From NCBI GenBank assembly GCA_030537735.1, contig JAUNVG010000003.1, positions 62,001 to 126,000 of the forward strand: a stretch of DNA of 64,000 nucleotides, in the 5' to 3' direction. Each line of letters starts with the position of its first letter. Within the stretch, counting starts at the first letter, position 1. A model generated the notes under the pieces. That model was not told the origin of the DNA. It worked only from the letters and a program-made list of their open reading frames with translations, and did not search any database. This DNA is from Actinomycetaceae bacterium. GTDB taxonomy: Bacteria; Actinomycetota; Actinomycetes; Actinomycetales; Actinomycetaceae. Both the position numbers and the translations under genes were made by a program. Positions 9,230 through 18,372 of the stretch are shown piece by piece.

Positions 9230-9421
9230 GATCTATCCTATTTCTGTTCGACTAAAACCACCGTAACCAATTCGTTACATCTGGCGCGAATTTACTTAAC
9301 GCATCTCACAGCCATCTTTCCCGCACCTGATGCCACTGCCCCCGGCCGCTGAAGGACGCATAACTAGGCCCCCTGCGCGCGTTAAGTGCTCGCGGCGGCG
9401 GGTTTGCGCGGCTCGGTTCGG

Positions 9422-10348
9422 CTACCAATCTCCGTACACGCGCAGGGCGTTTTCCTCCAGCTGCCTAATGGCGTCTTCAACCGGTACTTGCCAAAGCTTG
9501 GCAATGAAACGCACGGTGTGGGCCATGACGTAGGAAGCGTTTGGGTGGCCACGCTCCGGCACCGGGGTCAAGTACGGGGCGTCAGTTTCCACCAGCACTT
9601 GGGTGCGCGGCAGCTCTAACAGGGCGCGGCGGATATCCTCATTCGCGGGGAAAGTGACGGTGCCGGAAAAACTGCCGTACCAGCCGTTGCGCGTGCAATG
9701 CTCGGCCAGGTCCGGGCCGCCGGAAAAGCAGTGGAATACCACCGGGGTGTCGAACCTGTCAGCACCGGCGTGGTAGAGCACTTCCAAACATTCTTCGTGG
9801 GCGTCACGGTCGTGGATCTGCACCGGCAGGTCACGCCCTCGCGCCAGTTCCAGGTGGGCGGCAAAGGAGCGTTTTTGCGCGTCGATACCATCCTCGGCAG
9901 TGCGGAACTTATCCACCCCGGTCTCCCCCACCGCCACGATCAGCGGATCGTCCAGTCGCTCTTCCAGCTGCGCCAGGGCCGCATCCAAATCGCAATGGTG
10001 GTCTTTGATGCGCGGTTGTAACCCGTCGGGCGAGGGCGTGTCCACTCCCGCGTGCAGGGGAGCCTCGTTTGGGTGCAGGGCGAGGGCGGCGCGTACTCGT
10101 ACGGGCTGGTCGCGGTGTCGGCGCGCGATCTCTAGGGTCGGGTCGAAGTCGGGTATTTCACACCCCACCGTGATAAGCCGATGGATACCGACCTGGGCGG
10201 CGCGTTGTAGTTGGTCTTCCAAACTCAGTTTCACCCCATCGGCACGCGGAATCTCCCACTCGCCCACGGGTAGATGGGTGTGGTTATCGGTCACGGGCAG
10301 GGGCAATTGTTCAGGTAGCTGCGGCCACCGGCGTTTTTTCTTACTCAC
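9422..10348 (-). CDS. TatD family metal-dependent hydrolase (DNase)
   Basis: 308 residues of the TatD amidohydrolase fold. Visible metal ligands and motifs: DNHTHL near the start, AVGETGVDKF, the IHDRDAHEE and VVFHCFSGG segments, and VETDAPYLTP near the end. Family members are 3'-5' exonucleases or deoxyribonucleases acting in DNA repair or turnover. The start is GTG at 10348, with GGAGG closely upstream; a slightly later start is possible. In many actinobacteria tatD lies next to rpfB and rsmA, as here. Confidence 0.9.
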   Translation of the reverse strand: MSKKKRRWPQLPEQLPLPVTDNHTHLPVGEWEIPRADGVKLSLEDQLQRAAQVGIHRLITVGCEIPDFDPTLEIARRHRDQPVRVRAALALHPNEAPLHAGVDTPSPDGLQPRIKDHHCDLDAALAQLEERLDDPLIVAVGETGVDKFRTAEDGIDAQKRSFAAHLELARGRDLPVQIHDRDAHEECLEVLYHAGADRFDTPVVFHCFSGGPDLAEHCTRNGWYGSFSGTVTFPANEDIRRALLELPRTQVLVETDAPYLTPVPERGHPNASYVMAHTVRFIAKLWQVPVEDAIRQLEENALRVYGDW

Positions 10349-10388
10349 CCCTCCACTCTAACGCGCGGCGCCCCCCACCCCGACACGG

Positions 10389-10632
10389 GAAGGGCAGAGG
10401 CATAAAGTCAGTGTCACCGACATCGCGGCGCAAGGCCTCTCCTTTTGGGAAGGCAACGCCCTAGTCGCTGCCAGCATCTTCGCAACCTCGATCTTAGCGG
10501 CGCCAATGCTGAACCTACGCCCGCCTTGGGACCACACCCACTGGGCTGATCGCCGCCTTACCATTCGTGGCAGTTGTTGTCGCTTTGCCATGGAGGATGT
10601 GCCAAGCATGTAAATACTCGATCTCCAACTAA
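10389..10632 (+). pseudogene. Decayed fragment of a membrane protein
   Basis: No intact gene is present between 10349 and 10863. On the plus strand two adjacent frames join into one hydrophobic stretch: ALVAASIFATSILAAPML in the frame through 10416, then, after a +1 or -2 shift near 10520, PTGLIAALPFVAVVVALPW ending at TAA 10630-10632. There is no start codon or ribosome binding site. The pattern suggests the 3' remnant of a multi-pass transporter. The rest of the gap is AT-richer and shows nothing clear. Confidence 0.35.
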
Positions 10633-10863
10633 AGTCAAGAGCTAAGCAACGAATCAGTCTGGTGCAGGCTCGATAACTCACCCCACCTCAAAAGAATCTA
10701 GTGTGTGAATACCAGGGGATGTGGGGGCTCTGGAGCTAAGACCCCAAGGAATAGCAATGTTTATCCATATTCGATCTACCAATCTTGTTAAAACTATTGT
10801 CAATATTCCGAAGTACTGCTAACGTCGGTATCGACAGAGTAAGCAAGCAACAAAGGAGTTCAT

Positions 10864-11574
10864 ATGCTACAATTCAACGCCATACCATTCGTAGGGGCAA
10901 TGATGACCGCCCTACTAGCCTCCATGCCAATAACAGCACACGCCCCCCTAGAGCAAGCCGACAACCAGATCAGCCCGTCTGATGAGACTCGCATCGTTGC
11001 GCATCTGAAGTCCGGCGGAGCGACCGACCAACAGGCTGCAAGCATACTGGAAAACCTTCAAAAGGGAATCCTTCCACAGTCCGACCTGCCCGGCTCGAAC
11101 CCAAAGTCGGTGAGATCCATTAAATCTCCGCACTTCGACATTCAGATAAAAGTTTTTGAAGATGGTTCTTCGAAAATCACCAAGAGAGAAATCCCTCGAA
11201 TATCCGGAGGCGAAACCGAGCTCGCGTCGATTAGTGGATGCACCGCATCTACAGGCTCTGGGTACGCGAGCTTGAAGTATTGTCTAATCGCTGAAAGCGG
11301 GACGACCTACGATGCGGCATTCAGAGCGTCATACACAACCATAAACGGTGGGCCCGACACAATAGACTGGGTAGGCGAAGGAGCTGTCAAGGTCTTTGGC
11401 GGCGAGAAAGTCGGCTCTCACACATTACGAATTGCCCAATCTAAAGAGTCGGGGGGCGTCCCCGCCCGCGCGCTGCTCACATGGCAAGCGAAGTTGGTTG
11501 GGGGTGTTGCGGGCGGCACGACTGTAGTAACGCTTTTCGTTGGCAAAGATCGTGCATGGACAGAAGTCCGATAG
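10864..11574 (+). CDS. Secreted protein of unknown function
   Basis: 236 residues. The N-terminus has a signal-peptide-like helix ending at SMPITAHA. A helical propeptide-like region (residues 30-75) follows, then a compact domain with two close Cys (SGCTAST and LKYCLIAE) and a Gly/Thr-rich beta-like C-terminus. The start ATG has a good AAAGGAG at 10853. Codon and base use is visibly less GC-rich than neighbouring genes, and it lies between a decayed fragment and a transposon remnant, suggesting acquired cargo. The layout is reminiscent of large secreted bacteriocins of the geobacillin-26 kind, but that is a weak impression, not an assignment. Confidence 0.7.
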   Translation: MLQFNAIPFVGAMMTALLASMPITAHAPLEQADNQISPSDETRIVAHLKSGGATDQQAASILENLQKGILPQSDLPGSNPKSVRSIKSPHFDIQIKVFEDGSSKITKREIPRISGGETELASISGCTASTGSGYASLKYCLIAESGTTYDAAFRASYTTINGGPDTIDWVGEGAVKVFGGEKVGSHTLRIAQSKESGGVPARALLTWQAKLVGGVAGGTTVVTLFVGKDRAWTEVR

Positions 11575-11595
11575 TAAAACACAGGGAGACTCCAA

Positions 11596-11769
11596 ATGGG
11601 TTCCATATCTACATTGAGCACTGGGATGACAATATTACTGGCGGTACTACAATCCCCCACGGTTGCGGTCTTAGTTGCGACCGTGTGCGCCTATTTCCTA
11701 ATCAGATACTGGAAGCGCACACCTCAGGTGCATGAAAGCCCGCACCCGCAACGCCCCGATCACCCCTAA
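11596..11769 (+). CDS. Small single-pass membrane protein, 57 residues
   Basis: Begins 22 bp after the stop of the secreted protein, with AGGGAG 7 bp ahead of the ATG. Residues 12-36 form one hydrophobic helix (ILLAVLQSPTVAVLVATVCA), followed by a basic, His/Pro-rich tail. The tight spacing and shared hairpin downstream make it a two-gene operon with 10864-11574. A partner or immunity-type role is conceivable, but nothing in the sequence proves function. Confidence 0.6.
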   Translation: MGSISTLSTGMTILLAVLQSPTVAVLVATVCAYFLIRYWKRTPQVHESPHPQRPDHP

Positions 11770-11786
11770 CTTAGGCAACTACCAAC

Positions 11787-11818
11787 TGTCGCCCCGAGCT
11801 CACCAGCTCGGGGCGACA
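11787..11818. terminator. Perfect 14-bp hairpin after the two-gene cargo
   Basis: Arms 11787-11800 and 11805-11818 are perfectly complementary (GC-rich core GCCCCGAGCT) with a CACC loop, 18 bp after the small-ORF stop and 10 bp before the transposon remnant. Likely the operon terminator, although no T tract follows. Confidence 0.7.
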
Positions 11819-11831
11819 ACCATTACTTGGG

Positions 11832-12098
11832 TTATAGGCCATGTGGTGTTGCTTTGACTGGGGCTTTTCCTTGTTCTGATGGGGGAAAGTGGGTGTTTAA
11901 GTTGGTTTGGGTCAACTTGTAGGGCGGCCAAAATGTGTTGCTTTTAGAGCCTATTTTGCTTGGTATGGTGGGGAAAAGTCGGGGTTTAAGTTGGCTGGTT
12001 GGTTGTTTGCTATAGGCCATTTGGTGTTGCTCCTAGGTGGGGTTTTCCGCGTGATCGTGAGGAAATTAGCGTCTTTAAGTTGGCTTCGGTCACTGTTA
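11832..12098. repeat. Three degenerate 89-bp tandem repeats in the element
   Basis: Copies begin near 11832, 11921 and 12010. Each starts with a version of the terminal repeat (TATAGGCCATNTGGTGTTGCT in copies 1 and 3, diverged in copy 2) and ends with TTTAAGTTGG at 11896, 11985 and 12074, giving a constant 89-bp spacing. The left transposon end has been multiplied in tandem. Confidence 0.75.
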
Positions 12099-12114
12099 TT
12101 TGATGCCGAAATAG

Positions 12115-12273
12115 AAATGCTTTATATGCCAAGGCCCCATGACCAAGCATGGTTTCACATCTAGTGGCAAGCAGCGGTGGCGTTGCCGGAGGTGTAATCA
12201 AACAGGGGCTAACACCATCAATAACGACGCTAAGGAGCTGGAAGGCTTCTTAGCGTGGCTAATGGGTAAATAA
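12115..12273 (+). pseudogene. Transposase fragment (N-terminal zinc ribbon)
   Basis: 52 codons in frame, KCFIC...RWRCRRC..., with two CxxC pairs spaced as in the zinc ribbon of IS1249-like transposases, followed by the conserved DAKELEGFLAWLMGK helix and then a TAA. The usual DDE catalytic domain is absent and there is a TAG just before the first codon. It is a remnant, not a functional enzyme. Confidence 0.65.
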
Positions 12274-12453
12274 GCTCAAAGCGAACTCACCGCCAGAGCT
12301 AGCTCGCCTTAGCTAACCAAGTGAATTTAGTCCACCCACACTCCACATGAACCTAGCACCAGCAACACAATTTGGCCTATAACCCCATTACTTAGCAAGC
12401 GTCAAGCGGTTTGCACTTGCGCGCACCTCACCGCCACCGAAACCCGCTGTCGG

Positions 12454-14064
12454 CTACTCCCACTCTATAGTGGCCGGTGGTTTGGAGGTCACGTCCAAGA
12501 CCACGCGGTTCACGTCCTCGACCGTGTTGGTGATACGGGTAGAAATGCGCGCTAGCACCTCGTACGGCAGGCGCGACCAGTCCGCTGTCATGGCGTCTTC
12601 AGACGACACCGGGCGCAGCACGATGGGGTGACCGTAGGTGCGCCCATCGCCTTGCACTCCCACCGAACGCACGTCTGCTAGCAGCACCACCGGGCACTGC
12701 CAGATCTCCCGGTCTAGGCCAGCCTTGGTGAGTTCTTCGCGGGCAATCAGGTCAGCTGCCCGCAGGGTTTCCAGGCGCTCGCGGGTAATCTCCCCAATGA
12801 TGCGGATCCCCAAGCCAGGGCCGGGGAAAGGTTGGCGCCACACGATAGATTCGGGAACTCCCAGTTCCAAGCCGATGGCGCGCACTTCGTCCTTAAATAG
12901 CGTGCGCAGCGGCTCCACCAGCTCAAAATCCAAGTCCTCGGGCAGGCCGCCGACATTGTGGTGGGATTTAATGTTGGCGGCGCCTTCTCCCCCACCGGAT
13001 TCCACCACGTCCGGATATAAGGTGCCCTGTACTAAGAACTTAATGTCGCTACCTTCGCGCCCGGCTTCCGCCACCAGCTGGCGCTGGGCGGCTTCGAAGG
13101 AGCGGATGAATTCGCGTCCAATGATCTTGCGTTTGGTTTCCGGGTCGCTCACTCCGGCGAGGGCGGTGAGGAACCTTTCGGATTCATCCACCGTCACCAC
13201 GCGGATCCCCATGGTGGCAGCGTAGTCGCGTTCGACTTGTTCGCGCTCGCCCGCGCGTAGCAGGCCGTGATCGACGAAAATGCAGGTCAGCTGGTCCCCT
13301 ACCGCGCGGTGCACTAAAGCCGCGGCGACGGAGGAATCCACCCCGCCGGAGAGGCCGCAAATTACGCGAGCGTCGCCCACTTGGGCGCGGATCCTCGCCA
13401 CTTGGTCTTCAATGATGGAAGTGGGGTTCCAGTCCCGTCCCAATCCGGCCACGTCGTGGAGGAACCGCTCCAGCTGGTCTTGCCCGTTTTCGCAGTGGTG
13501 GACTTCCGGGTGCCACTGCACGCCGTACAGTCCGCGGGCTGCGTCCTCGAAGGCCGCCACTGGAGTTTGGTCGGTGCGCGCGGTGATGGTGAACCCCTCG
13601 GGAGCTTGCTCCACCGCGTCGCCGTGGCTCATCCACACGTTGTAGCTAGATTTTTCTGCGCTGAGAATCTGCGACGGCTCCCCGGTGAGTTCCATCGGGG
13701 TATGCCCGTACTCGCGGGTTCCGGTGCGCCCCACTTTCCCACCCAGGGTCTTCGCCATGAGTTGGAAGCCGTAGCAGATTCCCAGTACCGGCACCCCGGC
13801 GTTGAGGACAGCCTGGTCGATACTGGGCGCGCCCTCGGCGTAAACCGAGGAAGGTCCGCCGGAAAGGATAATGGCTGCCGGCTGTTTCGCTAACATGGCG
13901 TCGGCTGCCATGGTGTGGGGCACGATTTCGGAATACGCGCCGGCTTCACGTACGCGCCGCGCAATTAGTTGGGCGTACTGGGCACCGAAGTCGACAACTA
14001 GAACAGGACGCACCTGCGCGGGTGCTTGAGGATTCTTAGCGGTGTTATTCTCAGCGTTACTCAC
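12454..14064 (-). CDS. guaA: GMP synthase (glutamine-hydrolysing)
   Basis: 536 residues; converts XMP to GMP using ATP and glutamine. The N-terminal class I amidotransferase domain has the nucleophile in GICYGFQLM and the His-Glu pair in WHPEVHH. The PP-loop [12 protein letters not shown] starts the ATP pyrophosphatase domain, and the C-terminal dimerisation domain ends in [11 protein letters not shown], the conserved tail. The GTG start at 14064 follows TTAGGAGC. Together with guaB and guaB3 in this window it covers the guanine branch of purine synthesis. Confidence 0.97.
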   Translation of the reverse strand: MSNAENNTAKNPQAPAQVRPVLVVDFGAQYAQLIARRVREAGAYSEIVPHTMAADAMLAKQPAAIILSGGPSSVYAEGAPSIDQAVLNAGVPVLGICYGFQLMAKTLGGKVGRTGTREYGHTPMELTGEPSQILSAEKSSYNVWMSHGDAVEQAPEGFTITARTDQTPVAAFEDAARGLYGVQWHPEVHHCENGQDQLERFLHDVAGLGRDWNPTSIIEDQVARIRAQVGDARVICGLSGGVDSSVAAALVHRAVGDQLTCIFVDHGLLRAGEREQVERDYAATMGIRVVTVDESERFLTALAGVSDPETKRKIIGREFIRSFEAAQRQLVAEAGREGSDIKFLVQGTLYPDVVESGGGEGAANIKSHHNVGGLPEDLDFELVEPLRTLFKDEVRAIGLELGVPESIVWRQPFPGPGLGIRIIGEITRERLETLRAADLIAREELTKAGLDREIWQCPVVLLADVRSVGVQGDGRTYGHPIVLRPVSSEDAMTADWSRLPYEVLARISTRITNTVEDVNRVVLDVTSKPPATIEWE

Positions 14065-14139
14065 GCTCCTAACTGTATCCCACTGGTAGGGGTGATTTTT
14101 AATCTGTTCACAGTGAAGTGGGAGCGTTTGACGCCCGTG

Positions 14140-14240
14140 CCCCTGGCGCCCGCTCCCCTAGGTGGGTTTGGCGGCTGGGGCACCGCGGCGCTGCGTCATG
14201 CGCTTGGCGCCTGCTCCCCTGACGCGGGTTTGCCACCTTC
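14140..14240. repeat. Short GC-rich direct repeat upstream of the 14288 gene
   Basis: Two similar stretches, starting near 14145 and 14205 (tggcgcc-yg-ctcccct then a gggttt block), lie 60 bp apart between the divergent guaA and 14288 genes. A GTGCCCC/GGGGCAC pair can also form a hairpin around 14136-14182. No function is evident. Confidence 0.35.
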
Positions 14241-14287
14241 GGGTGTTGCCCACTGCGGATGGGAAGGTCGCGGGGCACAATGGTTCC

Positions 14288-15592
14288 ATGGCTCAGCCAC
14301 CGCAGCAGCATCTGGAGCCGGATTGGTCAGATGCTTTGATTCAGCGTTGGGGCAGACGCAAGCTGTCTGCCCTATCTGACTTTGCCCGCGACACCATCAC
14401 CGACCTCAACGCCCCTTACCTGGCGGCGGCGCAGCGCGCGGCGAGTGCAGCTCACGCACCCGATACGGCTTGGCTCATCCGGCTTTGGTGTTCTCCTCGC
14501 GATTTGGGGCGCCGGCGCGGCCCCAGACTACCTGAAAAAGATATTGTGCTGGCGGCGATTAATCGGATTGAGAATATCTATACTTCTAAAACTCGCACAC
14601 TACCGCGCCGGCGGATTCGCGAGGCAGTGGAGCAGATGTGGCTGGCGCATGCTCGCCGCGCCGACGATCCGCGTTGGGAGGAGTTGGAGTCCTCGCGCCT
14701 GTTCGAAGCCGCGCAGTTAGAGCAGTGGTATCACCAGGTTGAGGAAGAAGCCAGCAAACTGACGGTGTTGCCGCGGTTCACCGACGATGAGGTGTTCGGC
14801 GCCGCCGTTGAAATGGTGCGTTCGTGGGATAGTTTCCTGGCTACGCGCGGCCACGTGGGAGAGCGTTTTTCCCTTTTAGAAGAACTCACTCGTTTAAATG
14901 ACTGGCCGGGGGATCAGTGGAACACCGGCGATGATTTCGCCGACGCGCAGGCGCGTTACCATCGGCGTTTAGCTAAGGCACGCAAACGCGGGGCGGACCC
15001 GCATCGCGACGCCATTATGTTGCGTGGCCTGTTCTTGCGCGAGGGGTTGCTTACCGACCCGATTGACCCGCTGGCTTGGTTCCTGGCGGCGGCAGCTCAC
15101 CTGGCGGCGCATCCGCAGGTGTTGTTGCCGTGGACGCGCAAGGACTACAACCTGCTGGGCGAGGCACTGGATCAGTGGCAGGAGTTTCGCCGCCACCCGC
15201 GCTGGGGTCGGCGCCTACCGCGCCCGCAGCAGCGTTACTCGGCGGCTCTTCCCACGGTTTTAGATCCGCGCCAGTTACGCGCGGTCAGTGGCCCTAATCA
15301 GATGATTGATGTGGACGAGGACGTGGTGGCGGCGCTGCCACCGGGATGCTCGGTTCGGCGTTTGGTGCTTTCCGACATCGATCCGCTGGGTTCGGACTGG
15401 ATGGTGTACTGGGTGCGCACTCCCCAGGGTGAGGGGCGCCCGATTATGGACTTGGTGGAGTCAGCGAAGCTGCGTCCGCAGATCCTGTGGGTGTGTGACG
15501 GCCAACCCGCGAAGCTAGCGGCGCTGGTGGAGCCGCTTTTACCTCGCGCCTTTGAGATCCCCACCCACCCGTTGGCGGCCTACCACCGCTAA
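14288..15592 (+). CDS. Conserved-looking protein of unknown function
   Basis: 434 residues from the ATG at 14288 (MAQPPQQHLEPDW); the frame stays open upstream to 14162, but that leader looks like intergenic repeat. No signal peptide or membrane helix is evident. The protein is rich in Arg, Trp and Glu, helical in the first 300 residues, with a C-terminal 120 residues that alternate beta-like and polar stretches (GCSVRRLVLSDIDPLG). I do not recognise a family or catalytic motif. It stands alone between guaA (divergent) and glucokinase. Confidence 0.7.
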   Translation: MAQPPQQHLEPDWSDALIQRWGRRKLSALSDFARDTITDLNAPYLAAAQRAASAAHAPDTAWLIRLWCSPRDLGRRRGPRLPEKDIVLAAINRIENIYTSKTRTLPRRRIREAVEQMWLAHARRADDPRWEELESSRLFEAAQLEQWYHQVEEEASKLTVLPRFTDDEVFGAAVEMVRSWDSFLATRGHVGERFSLLEELTRLNDWPGDQWNTGDDFADAQARYHRRLAKARKRGADPHRDAIMLRGLFLREGLLTDPIDPLAWFLAAAAHLAAHPQVLLPWTRKDYNLLGEALDQWQEFRRHPRWGRRLPRPQQRYSAALPTVLDPRQLRAVSGPNQMIDVDEDVVAALPPGCSVRRLVLSDIDPLGSDWMVYWVRTPQGEGRPIMDLVESAKLRPQILWVCDGQPAKLAALVEPLLPRAFEIPTHPLAAYHR

Positions 15593-15706
15593 GTTTATTT
15601 TCTAAACTCATAGATCATCTTAGTGTTCACTATTTGACTTTTCGGGGTTTAGCTGGTGAAATATAAGACAATAACAACCTGGGCACAGCCAGCACCTGGA
15701 GGAACC

Positions 15707-16648
15707 TTGTCCTACACCATCGGCGTAGATGTGGGCGGCACTAAAATAGCCGCCGGAGTTGTCAACGAGTCAGGCGAAGTTTTACGTTCCGCCCGCACCA
15801 CCACCCCCGCCACCGAAGTGGACGCGGTCGCCACCACCATCGCCAACCTGGTGGAGCAGCTACGCGGCACAGATGAAATCCTCGCCGTCGGGGTGGGAGC
15901 AGCAGGCTTTTGCGACGCCACCCGCTCACAGGTGGTCTACGCCCCCAACCTGGCCTGGCGTAACGAGCCTTTGCGCGAGCGCATCGAAGGCGCCACCGGT
16001 CTTCCTACCGTGGTCGAAAACGACGCTAACGCTGCCGCTTGGGGTGAGTTCCGCTTCGGCGCAGCGAAAGAAGCAGACTCGGCAATAGTGGTAACTCTAG
16101 GCACCGGCATCGGCGGAGGAATCATTGTCAATAACCAACTGGTGCGCGGTTTCCAAGGCTTCGCCGGCGAAATCGGGCACATGGAGATCAAAGCCGGAGG
16201 ACGCCGCTGCGGATGCGGTCTGCGCGGATGCTGGGAACGCTACGGTTCGGGCACTGCGCTAGTTCACGAAGCGCGCGAAATCGCCACCGTGGCTCCCGCG
16301 CAAGCTGGTCGCTTACTGGAACTGGCCGGCGGAAAAGCCCAAGACATTAATGGACAAATGGTCACCCAAGCCGCCCAGGAAGGCGACCCCATCGCCCTCG
16401 ACGTGATCGACACGGTGGCGCGCTGGGTGGGACGCGGCCTGGCGAACTTGGTAGCCGTCCTCGACCCGCAGATGATTGTGCTTGCCGGGGGCGTAGCCAG
16501 CGCCGGGGAAACCTTGCGTGAACCGGTGGAGCGGGCATTCGACCGTCATCTCACTGCACGCCTGTACCGGCAAGCCCCGCGCATCTGCCTGGCGCAACTG
16601 GGAGTGCCTGCCGGTTTAATTGGAGCCGCAGACCTGGCGCGCCTTTAA
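15707..16648 (+). CDS. ROK-family glucokinase
   Basis: 313 residues from TTG at 15707, preceded by GGAGGAACC. Phosphorylates glucose with ATP at entry to glycolysis. The ATP-binding DVGGTKIAAGVV, catalytic ENDANAAAWGE, VTLGTGIGGG and zinc motif CGCGLRGCWERYGSG are all present. Sugar uptake here seems ABC-based rather than PTS-based, so a soluble glucokinase would be needed. No DNA-binding domain, so it is a kinase and not a ROK repressor. Confidence 0.93.
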   Translation: MSYTIGVDVGGTKIAAGVVNESGEVLRSARTTTPATEVDAVATTIANLVEQLRGTDEILAVGVGAAGFCDATRSQVVYAPNLAWRNEPLRERIEGATGLPTVVENDANAAAWGEFRFGAAKEADSAIVVTLGTGIGGGIIVNNQLVRGFQGFAGEIGHMEIKAGGRRCGCGLRGCWERYGSGTALVHEAREIATVAPAQAGRLLELAGGKAQDINGQMVTQAAQEGDPIALDVIDTVARWVGRGLANLVAVLDPQMIVLAGGVASAGETLREPVERAFDRHLTARLYRQAPRICLAQLGVPAGLIGAADLARL

Positions 16649-16681
16649 GCCGCGGTGAGCGTCCAACCGCTTGCACCTGCT

Positions 16682-18193
16682 CTAGTCCACGTCGTCACGC
16701 AACGTGGTTTCGCTCATCAGCGCCGCTAATATCACCGACACCAAACCGAATACAGCCATCGCCAGGAAGATGTGTCCCACCGCAGAGCCGTAAGCGGTGC
16801 GGATAATCTGCTCGGCCTGGGTGCTCAAGCCGTCGAAGGTCATCGATGCCCCCTCGGAAACGTGCGCTGGAATCGGCAGGCCAGCTGCCGCGAATCCCTG
16901 GGAGATGCCGGAAGTCACCGACTGGGTGAAGACGAATCCAGAGATTTGCACGCCCACTGCCCCACCCAGGGAACGAAAGAACACCACGGTGGCGGTGGAA
17001 GCACCTAGGTCACGTAGCGGCACGGTGTTTTGCACCGCCAGCACCAGGTTCTGCATGGCGGCGCCCTGCCCGCCTCCCACTAGGAACATGGCGACCCACA
17101 GGTACCACAGCGGGGAGGTTGAATCCACGGTGGTGAGCATCCCCAGGCCGATGGTCATTACCAGTAGGCCGGCGATCACGATTTTCTTCCACTTACCGCG
17201 TTTCGATACCGCTAAGCCAGAGGCGGTGGAGAACAGGAACGATCCCGCCATCAGTGGAGTTAAGGCAAGTCCCGCCATCGCCGGGTTCATGCCTCGCCCC
17301 ACTTGGAAGTACTGACCTAAGAACACCGGCGGAGCGTTCAGTGCCGTGCCCACCGCAATGGAAGCCACGATTGAAAGCGCGGTGGTGCGTTGAGTCAGAA
17401 GATGCAGCGGCACAATCGGTTCGGGGGCGCGCTTTTCCACCCACACAAACGCCACTATGGCCACCACACCAACTACCAGCAAAATCGCGGATGTGAAGGA
17501 AACCCAGGGGAAGATTTCCCCGCCGAGGGACAGCCACGCCAGCAGAGACGACACCCCCAAGGTGATGAGGGCCGACCCCCAGTAGTCGACCTTGGGAGTG
17601 CGCTGCTCCATGGGGATAAGTTTTAGTTTCCACCACAAGATGACGATCGCCAGCAGGGAAAACGGGATGGAGATCCACATGGACCAGCGCCACCCCAACC
17701 ACGGGGTAGCTACGATGAATCCCCCAATTAGCGGGCCAGAGACGGTGGCGGTAGCCATAACCGCCCCCATGTAACCGTTGTAACGCCCACGTTGACGCGG
17801 CGGAATGATGGAGGCGATCACGGTTTGCACCATCGACATTTGCGCACCCATGCCGATACCTTGAATCACCCGCATCGCGATGAGCATATTCGCCGACGTC
17901 GCCATGCCTGACAGCAATGACCCCAGGGTGAAGATACCAATAGAGATAAGCAACAGCCGCTTCTTGTCGAACTGATCACCCAACCTACCGGCGATAGGAG
18001 TGGTGGCGGTGGAGGCCAGCAGCATGGCAGTGACCACCCAGGAGTAGTGGGTTTCGGTGCCGTGCAGCTGCGCCATCATAGTGGGTAGCGCGGTACCGAC
18101 AATGGTTACCGAGGTCATGGCTACGAACAGTGCCAGCAGCAGTCCCCACAGGATTTCCATAACTTCCTGGTGCGTTAGCCGACTACCTGCCAT
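16682..18193 (-). CDS. MFS drug exporter, DHA2 (EmrB/QacA) family
   Basis: 503 residues with about 14 hydrophobic helices. Motif A between helices 2 and 3 appears as GRLGDQFDKKRLLL, and the DHA2-type motif C segment as AVMATATVSGPLIGG. It probably exports toxic organic compounds using the proton gradient. ATG at 18193 with AGTGAGG upstream. It lies convergent to glucokinase and just downstream of the ABC exporter pair; no local regulator. Confidence 0.92.
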   Translation of the reverse strand: MAGSRLTHQEVMEILWGLLLALFVAMTSVTIVGTALPTMMAQLHGTETHYSWVVTAMLLASTATTPIAGRLGDQFDKKRLLLISIGIFTLGSLLSGMATSANMLIAMRVIQGIGMGAQMSMVQTVIASIIPPRQRGRYNGYMGAVMATATVSGPLIGGFIVATPWLGWRWSMWISIPFSLLAIVILWWKLKLIPMEQRTPKVDYWGSALITLGVSSLLAWLSLGGEIFPWVSFTSAILLVVGVVAIVAFVWVEKRAPEPIVPLHLLTQRTTALSIVASIAVGTALNAPPVFLGQYFQVGRGMNPAMAGLALTPLMAGSFLFSTASGLAVSKRGKWKKIVIAGLLVMTIGLGMLTTVDSTSPLWYLWVAMFLVGGGQGAAMQNLVLAVQNTVPLRDLGASTATVVFFRSLGGAVGVQISGFVFTQSVTSGISQGFAAAGLPIPAHVSEGASMTFDGLSTQAEQIIRTAYGSAVGHIFLAMAVFGLVSVILAALMSETTLRDDVD

Positions 18194-18372
18194 TACCTCA
18201 CTTAACCTTCCTGTATCGTTCCTTCTTGCATACTACGCCCGCGAGTTAGCCCCGTAGCTAGTCAGGATCGGTGCCGTGTTGGTCACACCTTTCCTCCCAT
18301 CCTGTCCGTTGACGCAGCACTGCTGCCGCGCTGACCCACCGCGCCCTCTGCCACCGGCTGCACCAACGCGGT

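Larger units (their letters stand above)
11829..12385. mobile_element. 557-bp non-autonomous element derived from an IS256/IS1249-like transposon
   Basis: 25-bp terminal inverted repeats lie at 11829-11853 and 12361-12385 (22 of 25 positions match, outer end GGGTTATAGGCCA). The element is flanked on both sides by the same 8 bp, CATTACTT (11821-11828 and 12386-12393), an exact target-site duplication of the size typical for IS256-type transposition. Inside are three degenerate 89-bp repeats and an N-terminal transposase fragment, so it cannot move without a helper. It sits between the cargo genes and guaA. Confidence 0.85.

Noticed and set aside
9230..9421. Possible c-di-AMP (ydaO) riboswitch upstream of rpf
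   Set aside because: Such switches precede rpf genes in some actinobacteria, but I could not match the conserved core here.
11907..12164. ORFs within the transposon remnant
   Set aside because: They run through the 89-bp repeats and inverted ends and show no protein-like features; only the CxxC fragment in another frame resembles transposase.
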